Assembly (NCBI GenBank): GCA_001465935.1
Contig: LNKV01000007.1
Span: 434,001 to 498,000 of the forward strand
Reading direction: 5' to 3'
DNA: 64,000 nt
DNA from: Clarireedia homoeocarpa
Lineage: Eukaryota > Ascomycota > Leotiomycetes > Helotiales > Rutstroemiaceae
Shown: in pieces, positions 55,087 through 64,000 of the stretch
Layout: every line of letters begins with the position of its first letter
Position numbering within the stretch: position 1 is the first letter of the stretch
The notes under the pieces: generated by a model
Seen by the model: the letters and a program-made list of their open reading frames with translations, nothing else
Database searches by the model: none
What the model was told of the DNA's origin: nothing
Program-made: the position numbers and the translations under genes

Positions 55087-55995
55087 TTATACTCTTTCAC
55101 TAACCCATATCGCCCCTCTGCACCCTGCCCTGATCACCCCAGTCAATAGCTCATGCGGCACAGCCTTCTTACTGTCATTTTCAACTGCATGATCTAAATG
55201 TTCCAACTCTTCATCTCTAATCTTCCTAATCGTCTTCAGTAGTTCTGTCAGCTCCTCGCCCATATCCTCCCCTCTCGCCTTCATCTCCTTCTCCATTTCA
55301 AGTAACACTTGTACCTGCTCATTATAATGCGTGCCAATTTCTGTCTCGACAGCTTCAGTACATGCCATAGCTACTTCGCGTCCCATGATACCGGTTGACC
55401 AGCCGAGGAAACTAGCTGCGAGAGACCAGACAGGGTACATAGCCGTAGGTCGGATGCGGTGTCGGGAGAGAAGGTGATTGAACGTCTTGAAATGCCCGGC
55501 TTCTTGGTCGTACATACGGCGCATAAGGGGGCGGAGGTGTGGGTGGGAATTTACGATCGGGGGTGTTTGTGCAGTATATATTAAGGTTGCAGCAAGTTCT
55601 CCAGCTTGGTTGACGCGCAGCTGAGGTGTGTATAGTCAGCAATTGGTCAATTCTCGTGAAGAATGTATGAATATCGCGAAGGTATAGATCTGACTTACAG
55701 CGCTACTCAGGAAGTCCTTCTGTGCTTGGGTCAAGGGCTTGTTCTTCGGAGAAGTATGCGCAATCGCTTCGGCACCGGCGCGCGGTTGAGGGTGAAAGGG
55801 ATTCGAGGTATGCAATTCTTCTACATTTTGAGGTTTGGGAGCAGAAGACAGACATGACGGGGCAGTCGATAGAGGGCGAACTCTCCGAGAGGATCTAGGC
55901 AGATGGATCAAGCTTGGAGCTAGGAAATCATAGAGGGGCAATTGGTTGGTAAATAGAGAACGGGTAGGGCCATTGGAAAGTCTTTGAAAACTCAT
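55087..55995 (-). CDS. coq7: 5-demethoxyubiquinone hydroxylase Coq7 (mitochondrial)
   Basis: Two exons on the minus strand (55995-55699 and 55620-55087) give 276 residues. The intron is 78 nt with GTAAGT and CTCAG. The start MSFQRLSNGPTRSLF, rich in Arg/Ser and without acids, looks like a mitochondrial presequence. The catalytic domain begins just after the intron. Its diiron ligands are visible as VNQAGELAATLIY, DQEAGHFKTF, CTEAVETEIGTHYNEQ and IRDEELEHLDHA (two E-x-x-H motifs). It ends LLTGVIRAGCRGAIWVSERV, typical of the family. Known role: penultimate hydroxylation in ubiquinone synthesis at the matrix face of the inner membrane, in complex Q with Coq9. Assignment is confident. Confidence 0.95.
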
Positions 55996-56616
55996 TGTGA
56001 TATGGTAGTAGTATAGAATACCTTGAATGCCAGAAGGCAGTGCAATAAGGATAAGAATCAAAGGTTCCTAGGTATCTGCCACGAGTAGATCCTCTCAACT
56101 TCGATATCGTTTCATTTCTTTGAGGTCATGGCGAATACGGAATATCGGAGGTTCGCTTTAGGCTCATTCACTTCGCCCCACCTTAGTCACAACCGAATGT
56201 ATTAATTCATTGTAACGAGTAGTTAAGCGATCTAAAAGCTAACTTGGTAGCTTAAAACCTTGTAACTACCAGTAGACTTCAACTTACATTTAGCAGGAAT
56301 CTATTCGATTGATACACTCTCTGTAACCACTTTCCTATACCTGCAGATATAGCCTCCCGGAAAACAGAATCCATGGTAACACAATAATAGGAAAGCACGT
56401 TCTTACCAGGGCTTATCGACATCTAGCTGTCTATCATTCTTCGAGGCAGTCTGTACTGAGATTGACCAGTTTTTCGATCAATTACAACATGGTTCTTCGA
56501 CTTCTGCTCTGACACAGGCACTTTTAGTGCAAGCGCGCATCAGGTCTATACACGGTTGTGCACAGCGGGGATATGAAGGGGTCGTTTTGGGAAAGGTATT
56601 CTTCCAGTCTTCACAA
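55996..56616. other. Spacer upstream of coq7 up to the hAT element
   Basis: This stretch holds the coq7 promoter and leader. I see no gene. An upstream in-frame ATG at 56061 would add a hydrophobic stretch before MSFQRL; I prefer the start at 55995. Confidence 0.5.
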
Positions 56617-56634
56617 CAGTGTTGTCAGTAGTGT
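56617..56634 (+). repeat. Left terminal inverted repeat of hAT-like element
   Basis: Eighteen bases, the perfect reverse complement of 57127-57144. It is preceded by the 8-bp flank CTTCACAA (56609-56616). Confidence 0.9.
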
Positions 56635-57126
56635 GCCCGTACAATAGTGCACACCCACCGTGTGCGCTAGTGTAATAGTGGATCCGGTGTAGTTTGTAAT
56701 ATTGAAACTGATAGTACAAACAGTTTTATATCCTCAAAAACGGCACGCACTGGCCGTATACCAAGTGTACGGCGACAACGTGGGCGGAGGAGGTGAATCA
56801 CATGACCTTTCGGCCGCAAAGATCACTCTTACTGGAATAGGAATAGTGTTGTTGGAGGCGCTTGAGTGTTTAAAATCGTGGTTAGGTATGTCGAGTTTTG
56901 AGGAGGAATTATTGTACGAGAGTGGTCTTAACGAGGAGAGCTACTAATTTGGGTGGTGGAACTGTAGATATTACTTGAATTTAGATCATGTTCCTCTTGG
57001 CGTTCCAATAGTGCACTGCCAAGATACAGCCATTTGCACGTACTATGTTCTGTCCGTTTTGTGACCCCTCAAACGCACTGCCGTACATTTGGGAATGCCC
57101 TCAAACTGCGCTACTTTACACGGTTT

Positions 57127-57144
57127 ACACTACTGACAACACTG
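57127..57144 (-). repeat. Right terminal inverted repeat of hAT-like element
   Basis: Eighteen bases, the perfect reverse complement of 56617-56634. It is followed by the 8-bp flank CTTCACAG (57145-57152). Confidence 0.9.
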
Positions 57145-57980
57145 CTTCACAGTTTAGATCTGCGTATTGGCATATGTCTAGGCCGCATAGGCGGGTAACA
57201 TGACTTTGTCTTGTGAGGTGGATTGGGAATAATGGTTTCTGTGTGTATTTATCTTGAGCTTCATTCTCAGGTACTGCGAGATGAGAAAGAACGCTTTCGG
57301 TGTTTGACCTCCCGGCAGCGAGTATACTGATCCCCAGGCCTTGAGATCTGCTGGATACCCATTTCTGAGTAGATCTAACACTTTTGCGAATGCCTCTCGT
57401 ACTCTGTATATCTCTCTCCCTCCTCCTTCTCCTCCAAATCCGTCTCTATAATTCGGACAATATAATTAGTATTTCGACTCAGACGTATAGGCAGATTAGA
57501 CTATTATTTATAGGAAGTTTGGGTGGACTCCGGGCTAGAGTTTCGATCTACAGAGCTACAATAATAAGATTAGTTGGCAGTATTGTAGTACTCCTACTCA
57601 GTAGGAGGGCCGAAGACTGGAAGAAGTATATCGGCGAGGGTAGAGCAAGGTGTAGGCGAGGCAAAGGGCGAGAGCGAGGGCGAGTTACATAGAGGTACTG
57701 TAGCTATTGTAATACAACTACTCGATGGATTCTAAAATCATATTAGATTCCTAGAATGCTTTTGGACAAAGAAATCGTTACAGTATCTCAGATTCTCTAA
57801 TTTATAACTTGAACAACAATGCCCGAAAGCCTTCTGGACAATAAAAGTACTATAATATCTTAGACAAGCCGTCGCTACTTATAAAAGTATGATTTAAGGT
57901 AGGCATATCTGATCCTGGATAGGGGACCTGGCAGGATCAGATATAGCAAAGTTACTGCTAGCGCTGGGCTCTCTTTATTT
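57145..57980. other. 836-bp spacer with possible gene relic
   Basis: On the minus strand, 57381-57178 reads as a protein-like piece (LRNGYPADLKAWGSVYSLPG, then KAFFLISQYLRMKL) that I cannot assign. About 57400-57760 is mixed low-complexity DNA with a CTCCTACTCAGTAGGAG palindrome near 57587-57605, possibly a mobile element remnant. The end is the 3' region of the DNase gene. Confidence 0.35.
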
Positions 57981-58981
57981 TCAGACAGCCGGAATAATTT
58001 CTTCGACGATGGTGTCCTCCCTCACCTCCAAGTTCTCCAACATGTACTCATAATCCTCCTCATCCTCGTCCTCATCCTCATCACCATTTAACTCTTTCAC
58101 TTGGTTGGGGGGTCCAAATTTAGCCTGCTCGTCCCACATCGTCGCGTTGCGTGGCAAGACAATAAAAGCCCGTTGTCCTATGACAGCGCCTCGGGGTAGA
58201 TCCACCTCCAGACCTGAGCTTGTACGATATACAGGCGCACCAGGACTCCTCTTACCCAGCCCGTTACGCTTCTTGGTCTTCCTCTTCTGTCCTGCGTCTG
58301 GGTCATCATCCGTTCCATCTTCAGCCGAGTCGCCATCATTAGCTGTACCACCAGGACCAATGACCTCGTTATCGTCATCGCCGCAGTTTTCATTGTTACA
58401 GTATCCAATATTCCCAGCATTAGAAAACTCAACGTTAAATGTACACTTGCCACCACTGGCGCCTGTGCAGTAGCTGCTTTTGTAGAAAGCGCTAATGATC
58501 CCGCCTTGCTTGCGGTTTTGCGCGGCTGGCACGCAACGGTTAAGGCGTGTCGTAGCACCATTGGTGGGAATCGATGACGCGAATGGGTACTCATCACATT
58601 GGAAACCGGAAGCATAGCCCTTCTTGGTTGAGCAGCGGTTGCCTCCTGATGCGATGCAGCCAGCAGCCTTACGGCGGTTGCGTTTTGTGGTTGAGTCAGG
58701 TTTGTCGTATTGCAAACTTTCTCCTATTTGTTTGCAAAAGGCACCTGTAATTGATATCGTTAACATGTGAGGTCATAGAGAAAAAAGGATTGGAGAAAAG
58801 AGAAAGAGGCACTCATACCATAGCACATGTTGGTGCATATCTCGTCCAAGCCGTCATTGCACACAAAGATCATTAGATCATCGGGATCTTGACGAACTTC
58901 GAGATTGGTCTCAGGAGTGCCGAGTGCAGATGAGGCCACAGCGAGGCCGAGGAATGAAGCAAGCAGGCTGAGGTTCTTCAT
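57981..58981 (-). CDS. Secreted NucA/NucB-type deoxyribonuclease domain protein
   Basis: Two exons on the minus strand (58981-58819 and 58744-57981) give 308 residues. The 74-nt intron has GTATGA, a GTTAAC branch site and CAG. A clear signal peptide covers MKNLSLLASFLGLAVASSALG, with cleavage likely around residue 21. Cysteines at 41, 49, 53, 58, 84, 92 and 104 and more downstream suggest disulfides. The signature is Q-C104-D105-E106-Y-P-F-A-S-S, followed by RLNRCVPAAQNRKQGG. This matches the NucA/NucB DNase family motif, in which the Asp/Glu pair is thought to be catalytic. After the domain come an acidic linker, a Lys/Arg cluster (QKRKTKKR, LGKRS) that could be a Kex2 site, and an acidic C-terminal tail. 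Known relatives are secreted bacterial and fungal DNases. Its role here, such as DNA scavenging or degradation of host or competitor extracellular DNA, is inference. A TATA-like box lies upstream (59114-59120). Confidence 0.82.
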
Positions 58982-59113
58982 GGTGATAAATGGATTCTGG
59001 GATAGAGCAATGCGAATACTAAGCTAGTGTATTTGAAGTGTCTGGATGTTTGTTGGATGAAGTTGTAGGATGAAGCTGTTGGAGTGAACTTAGGACAAGC
59101 GTCAACAGCACGA

Positions 59114-59120
59114 CTTTATA
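59114..59120 (-). promoter_or_regulatory. TATA-like box of the secreted DNase gene
   Basis: TATAAAG on the minus strand lies about 135 bp upstream of the start codon at 58981. Confidence 0.45.
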
Positions 59121-59902
59121 GAAACCATCTATGGTAGTATTCAATTGTACCGTAGGCCAAAGCTGCAATATTGGAACTTATGCAATCATCGCTACATTCA
59201 TCGCCTCCACAACATCCTTCATCCTTCGCCTTTCTGTGCCTCACAGCCGAAAGACAACTCGGTCCTACATTCCCAGGTCAGAGGATGCGGTGCCAAGATA
59301 CCTCGAGAGATATGGGCCGCACGACTGGTCACTGGCCCCTGGACATCAGGGCAAGATTTCAGCTGGACTGAAGCTATTATAAATCTTACACCATGTTTCT
59401 AGCAAGTCGCTGACCGGATCAAGTAGATTTTTGGGTGAATCACACCAATCGTCATTGTGAATCAGGTAAGTCTAACGGCCGGTAGAGATGCTACTCGATT
59501 TTGATACATATCGCGAGCTTCGGAGCCATCATTCCAGCCCTCGTTGAACCTTCCTATACCTAGGCTACCTAAAGAATACAGGCACAGAGAGCAACGGCTA
59601 AGGTTATGCTTAATAATCATCTACAACATTGGGAGTAGCAAGACTTGTAAGCACCACAAGCTTGACCAAGTATAGGCAAGCATTCTCAAAATAATCGTCC
59701 TGTCTAGAGCTTTGCAGAACATTCATGAGACTGGGGTAGATCAGACTGGCAAGGCTGACAAGCTCTAATGACTAGAACTGACAAACTCGAAAGGAAAGGG
59801 AGTGAAAAGATCGTGTAAGCTTTGTACAAACTCAATAACCTTGACAAAAATTCAATAAACTTGACAAATTATGACCTCACAATAACTATCCTCTTTAACT
59901 CG

Positions 59903-59925
59903 CGCCTCGCGGGATATGCGAGGCG
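59903..59925. repeat. GC-rich perfect hairpin
   Basis: CGCCTCGC and GCGAGGCG pair perfectly over 8 bp around a 7-nt loop, inside AT-rich DNA. No U-run follows, and nothing suggests a bacterial-type terminator. The role is unknown. Confidence 0.6.
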
Positions 59926-60714
59926 ACGGCACATCTTTGAGGAGAAGCACTAGCATTGCCTGTATTGCATAATGTTCGAAACTTTTCGACTTTCCTGTTA
60001 TGGTATAACTGGAGTATTAAGATGTTTTCTTCTGCCGTGAAACAGCCCCCCACGTGCCTCTATAAGTAACACATAGGTAATCGAGATGATCGAGATCTAC
60101 TTGCAGAGCCCCGATAATAATCGTCACTGGTCAGCATTTTGCACTATATATATCTTGAGCTGAAAGACATACCGTACTTCACAATGGCCATTACATAACT
60201 GACTGCCGATGTTTGAAACAATGATCCTTTGCGGAGAAGTAAAACAGGTAGTACATGACGATATTTCTTACATATCGATATCGTAAAATTATGCCGTTTA
60301 CTACGTTACGTTTGAGAAAGCGATGCCGCCTATCGCTATCATCTTATTCTTGGGGTTCTCCCGGCTGGGCTGAAAGATCGACGATATTGTGCATCAAAAA
60401 AGCCTACTGTGCCGTAGACTAGAGGGTCCGAGAGTGCTGGGCATTATGCCGAGGGATTTGATCGACGTCAATGATTACACAAGAGAGACGATGACTTAGG
60501 TAATGGGAATATTCATCACGAGTAGCCTACTAGTGACCTATTCTGGTGTCTTCTTCTTATTTTCACCTAGAGAGAAATAAACACAATTCATTCCATACTT
60601 TCCTCCAAGCTACCAGGATCATTCTCTCGAATTATTTAAGAAACTTGACGTTGAGCAGTAAATAGGTCGAAGCTAGAACCCTCAAAGTCTTTATTCATTG
60701 AAACCCAAAGCATC

Positions 60715-62250
60715 ATGTCCGATACGCCAGATCTTTCTCTACCCGCTAGGGCGCCGTCAATGGCACGTTACCGTGATTTACCCATGAGCACGTTCCCAAC
60801 AGCTCTTTATACTCTCGTCGACTTGACCGATGCAGAGCTTGAAGAGTGCGAGCGCGAGTGCGAAACTGACTGTGTCGACACTGGCAGCGAGCAGGGTACT
60901 TGCGTGCGGGTCGCTCCGCAAGCACGTTTTATCGGGCAGCCGCTGCGCGCCGTCTTTGATTATCACATCGAGTTGGCAGCGCAAAACATATTCGAGCCCT
61001 TCTACTTTATCACTGTTGTCGAAAAAGGTTGGCGAACTAAGGGTGTCATACTGGTCACCTTGGACGATGATGATGGTGAATGTAATGTTGACTTATTTCG
61101 CATCAAGGCTGTTGAGTCCGGCTTGACGGTTGTAAACTTACAGATTTCGAATATGGATTGGAGCGAAGCAAAAGATGGTTATGAGTACCATCCCGATGAA
61201 GGAGATGATGACGAGGATAACAACGATGATGATAAACATGACGAAGATAAGAATGATGACGACGATGATGGACCACCTGCGCCAATCAAAAATATTCCCC
61301 TAGGCTACTACATTCCCCTCTACATCCACTCTAGTCTATCGGAAGACAAAGTTGTTGCCAACCTGGAGCCAGGGTTCAAACACAAGTCTCCTGAAGACTT
61401 AGCCTGCCGCGTCCAAGCCAAACTCACACCTGCATCCTCCTCCTCTAACACACCTACCGACGACCTCATTCAGCAAGCCGCTACCATGCATCCCCAGCGA
61501 TGTGCAAAGAATGCATATCTACACAAAACTCACATCCTGGTCATCGATACGGCCAACCCCGATGAAAACGGCATGCTAATGGTTAAGCTGCCGTCACAGG
61601 ATTCAAACCGCTCAGAAACGACTGAAAAGACAAACATGCAGTCTTCCAAGAATGAAAAGGCCCTTCCAATCCCTCCACACATCCGCATCCCCTATTCCTG
61701 TCACGATGGTCTCCAAACACGTTTCCTAATCCTAGCAAATGGCGATGCCGACTGGCCATCAGACAGCACGCGCGAGCAACCCGTCTTCATTGTCTTCCAA
61801 TATAATACACACGGAAAAGAGCTCGGCTTCTGCGCTACCTCAATAGACTCCAGGGCAGCGAAACATAATCCCGGCGAGGAGAGATTGGTTTATGCGCCCG
61901 AAGTGGTGAAGAGTCCAGGCCATGGTCTGGAAAACATTTCATGGAATTACGATGAGGCTGTGCGACGATTTCCTTGGTTTACTCGTGAGAAGCGCTTTAT
62001 TGAGGGCTTAGATAAGAAGTTTTTTATCTGTGTGGATGGGGATGAGGTGGTGAAGGCGGGGGTGCTTCTGGTGCGTAGGGATTGGGATGGGAATGTATGG
62101 GGTCGAACACGAGATGAGTTACTTGGGCTACCTGTCAATGGTGTTAAAAATGTGAGAGTTCCTGTCAAGGAGGCACTTACTGTTTTGGAAAAGGGGAGGA
62201 AGGGTGAGACGGGTGGGATGAGTGAAAGCTTAAAGGATTTCTTCGCGTAA
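60715..62250 (+). CDS. Uncharacterised acidic protein
   Basis: Single exon, 511 residues, starting MSDTPDLSLPAR. I do not recognise the family. A structured N-terminal part (about 25-160) has YTLVDLTDAELEECERECETDC with closely spaced Cys, then RAVFDYHIELAAQNIFEPFYFITVVEKGWRTKGVILVTLDDD. About residues 160-187 are nearly all Asp, Glu and Asn, encoded by GATGATGA repeats (61195-61275). A second structured part follows (YYIPLYIHSSL; IRIPYSCHDGLQTRFLILANG; PVFIVFQYNTHGKELGFC). The C-terminal part has NYDEAVRRFPWFTREKRFIEGLDKKFFICVDGDEVVKAGVLLVRRDWDG, which resembles peptide-like ends of small-molecule-modifying proteins only vaguely. There is no signal peptide or membrane segment. It is probably cytosolic or nuclear. 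Confidence 0.7.
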   Translation: MSDTPDLSLPARAPSMARYRDLPMSTFPTALYTLVDLTDAELEECERECETDCVDTGSEQGTCVRVAPQARFIGQPLRAVFDYHIELAAQNIFEPFYFITVVEKGWRTKGVILVTLDDDDGECNVDLFRIKAVESGLTVVNLQISNMDWSEAKDGYEYHPDEGDDDEDNNDDDKHDEDKNDDDDDGPPAPIKNIPLGYYIPLYIHSSLSEDKVVANLEPGFKHKSPEDLACRVQAKLTPASSSSNTPTDDLIQQAATMHPQRCAKNAYLHKTHILVIDTANPDENGMLMVKLPSQDSNRSETTEKTNMQSSKNEKALPIPPHIRIPYSCHDGLQTRFLILANGDADWPSDSTREQPVFIVFQYNTHGKELGFCATSIDSRAAKHNPGEERLVYAPEVVKSPGHGLENISWNYDEAVRRFPWFTREKRFIEGLDKKFFICVDGDEVVKAGVLLVRRDWDGNVWGRTRDELLGLPVNGVKNVRVPVKEALTVLEKGRKGETGGMSESLKDFFA

Positions 62251-62636
62251 ACGGTTTCTTTTGGGTGTTGAGATCATTGAATAGATACCCAACAGGTCAC
62301 TGGAAAGCAAAACTTGTATGCTGGTAGTGTAACATAAACGTGTTTTATTGAACTATCTAAGTGGTTGTCGCCGAATTAGCTCGCTTCACTGTGAGGTAGA
62401 TCATAGAGCCCTCCCTAGGACCTTTCCCTTTCCAGGGTTCTATTCAGGGGATACCTAGACAAACTAACTAAGCCACTAATTCAACGTCATAATCAACTCG
62501 CATTTTAGAGCTATATCCATGTTATTGTTTTGAATACTCAGCGATAGTAGAATGAATCTGGAGACAAACTCAGACAGAAACTATTATTCAAAACACCTCT
62601 CATAAAACAACCATTAAAATTTCCCACATATGCACC
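62251..62636. other. Convergent 3' intergenic region
   Basis: A 386-bp AT-rich stretch lies between the acidic protein gene and the GH43 gene. No gene is seen. Confidence 0.6.
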
Positions 62637-64000
62637 CTAACTTTCCTCCTCATAAAGTTCCAAACCCTCAATCTCAACCTCGAAATCTGCTCGAGAGCTC
62701 GCCGTCAGCATAGTTGTAAATCATATCTATCTATTTCAGAAACCAAAGTTAACTTTACATACCTTGAGACCCAGCAGCTCCAAACTCGATAACATTCTCA
62801 TCCCCGCGGTTTAATATGAGTTCCACTGGAACATTTTTGGAGTACCCTGCACGAGAATTGAGGGCGGAAAGTTTCAGTATGGAATGGCCGTTTATGTATA
62901 TATATGCCTCGCCGGCTATGCAGAACAAACGAACATTTTCAGTACATTGTGGGTTTAGAATCTAAAACATGAGCGATCATGATTTCTGAATTACTTACCT
63001 TTCGGGTTATTGACCGTATAATGGAAGGATATCCATTGTGGAGAACCGGTGCCTGTCACATTATGGAAGGTGACTGTGCTGTCTTTGCTGACTAATTCAT
63101 CCAGTCAGCTTCTGGTAAATGATTGAATACAAGGTTATACGTTAGAGAACTTACTTCCATAGACAGCACGCTTCCTGATGCAGTGCGCACAATGAGAAAT
63201 AGCTATTGAATTGTTAGAAAGAAGATCAAAGTTTGAAGTGAAGTGAAGTAAGTCCTCACTTGCACAACCAGATAGCTTAGCATGCTCCGCTTCATATCTT
63301 TTCGCGACCGTAGGAAATGAAATTATGCCTGTAGATACATCTACTTTCCACATGGAATGATATTCAAGTGTGAGTGTTTTGTTACTAATTGTACTCGTTT
63401 CATCAGCCTGAACATCCCCAATGTATCAACTTGTAAGCGAAGTAAACCCGAATTTTCTCACCTGCTATCGATTACCATCGGAAGCCACATGTAATTTGAC
63501 GCTTCCGAACCAGTCAAGTCCCATTGGTCACCCATATATACATACGTCGTACGTTGAGAGCCATGTATAGCAAGCTCATAGGTATTCTGGGAGTTATACG
63601 TGTTGGTAGTATTGGGTGCAATGTCAAACGGGCCGGTCCAAGTGCCGTTGATGGATGTTGTCCAAAACATCTTGTTCGGATTATGTTGATAGGCTGTCTT
63701 TCCAGATACAATCAGGAAGTATATGCCGTCAACTTTTATCATTCCGGGTGCTTCATAGGGGGCACCGGCTAGAATCCATTTTTGTTGGTATTTGTTACCT
63801 GATATGACTGGCTGTACTAGGTGATACGTACTTAGTGAATTTACTCTCGCTCCAATGGTTCCATTGGTGTGAATCTTGTTCACCTGGACGGTATTGTGGT
63901 CGGCGCTGGTCAACAGGTACCAGGTACCTGGTGTAAAATCGTTATTCCCTTCTCATGGGATGATTCTGAGTGCTTACCATCATCATCTAGAAACATGCCC
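62637..64000 (-). CDS. GH43 glycoside hydrolase, 3' part (galactanase/arabinanase-like)
   Basis: The gene runs off the right edge, so the 5' end is missing. Exons on the minus strand are 64000-63978 (partial), 63927-63462, 63393-63260, 63202-63155, 63091-62999, 62915-62763 and 62686-62637. All phases fit, giving about 320 residues in view. The catalytic part shows GMFLDDDGTWYLLTSADHN, YEAPGMIKVDGIYFLIVSGKTAY, GTWTGPFDIAP, TYNSQNTYEL and TYVYMGDQWDL...SNYMWLPM, typical of GH43 five-bladed propellers of the galactan 1,3-beta-galactosidase type. A C-terminal beta-sandwich, probably carbohydrate-binding and CBM35-like, follows (SKDSTVTFHNVTGTGSPQWISFHYTV; GEAYIYINGHSILKLSAL; VPVELILNRGDENVIEFGAAGS). 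It acts on plant cell-wall side chains and is presumably secreted. The last intron ends in a GAGCAG double acceptor. The exact GH43 subfamily is uncertain. Confidence 0.85.

Larger units (their letters stand above)
56617..57144. mobile_element. Complete 528-bp non-autonomous hAT-like element
   Basis: The termini are perfect 18-bp inverted repeats: CAGTGTTGTCAGTAGTGT at 56617-56634 and its complement at 57127-57144. They are flanked by near-identical 8-bp sequences, CTTCACAA on the left and CTTCACAG on the right. Eight-base target duplications and ends starting CAG(T/N)G are typical of hAT elements. The inside holds one short open frame (56702-56947, starting with an ATG, 81 residues, including ALECLKSWLG), too short for a transposase. 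A second, truncated copy of the left end lies at 28905. The element sits between coq7 and the DNase gene and interrupts no gene that I can see. Confidence 0.85.
58982..60714. other. Divergent 1.7-kb region between DNase and acidic protein genes
   Basis: It contains the DNase promoter (TATA at 59114-59120, minus strand), a perfect 8-bp-stem hairpin at 59903-59925, and a TATTTAAG-like box near 60629 for the rightward gene. Open frames near 59130-59400 have no recognised motif. Confidence 0.45.

Noticed and set aside
56702..56947. 81-residue frame inside the hAT-like element as a host gene
   Set aside because: It lies wholly within the transposon boundaries and part of it is shared with the decayed copy at 28905.
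1..64000. CRISPR arrays, bacterial operons, ribosome binding sites or riboswitches
   Set aside because: None seen; gene structure, introns and gene content are those of a filamentous fungus, and the regular repeats are microsatellites without spacers.

Overview
The window looks like a chromosome segment from a filamentous ascomycete (Pezizomycotina). Most introns are short (47-143 nt; one reaches 302 nt), with GT-AG ends, GTRAGT-type donors and CTAAC/CTGAT-type branch sites. Genes lie on both strands as single transcription units. The gene set is fungal: Aft1-type bZIP factor, fungal rhodopsin-like membrane protein, Btz protein, Rtf1, Spo14-type phospholipase D, Coq7 and GH43. A leotiomycete (Helotiales) is my guess; it rests on general resemblance and was not tested.

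Layout. (1) 1-4130: atf1, a CRE/ATF-type bZIP stress regulator, with a long leader. (2) 4131-16702: a gene-free interval of about 12.6 kb full of microsatellites and polypurine blocks. (3) 16703-19320: a nuclear-looking regulator with a Cys/His-rich core ('ORP1-like' fungal family). (4) 19321-30298: a repeat-rich island holding one intact gene that I compare with the bacterial spore-coat transglutaminase Tgl fold, a decayed tandem paralogue, and a truncated, AT-enriched hAT-type transposon end. (5) 30299-35719: a Btz/CASC3-like exon-junction-complex gene and a seven-helix fungal rhodopsin-domain protein. (6) 36769-41168: an FAD monooxygenase and an eight-exon metallo-beta-lactamase-fold lactonase in tandem, a possible small catabolic pair. 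(7) 41684-55995: a housekeeping block with rtf1, DUF218, phospholipase D, alpha/beta hydrolase, a gamma-glutamylcyclotransferase-like gene and coq7. (8) 56617-57144: a complete 528-bp non-autonomous hAT-like element with 18-bp perfect terminal inverted repeats and a near-perfect 8-bp target duplication. (9) 57981-64000: a secreted NucA/NucB-type DNase, an acidic orphan protein and the 3' part of a GH43 glycosidase gene.

How the genes relate. Most are independent single-gene units. Divergent pairs that may share promoters are rtf1/DUF218 and pld1/alpha-beta hydrolase. The monooxygenase and lactonase may act in sequence on a ring compound, which is inference. The secreted DNase and the GH43 enzyme near the right end fit an extracellular degradation role. 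The most unusual parts are the Tgl-like gene with its broken duplicate, and the two hAT copies, one of which shows RIP-like C-to-T and G-to-A change over only part of its length. Exon boundaries were worked out by hand from splice signals, reading phase and protein continuity, not from transcripts.
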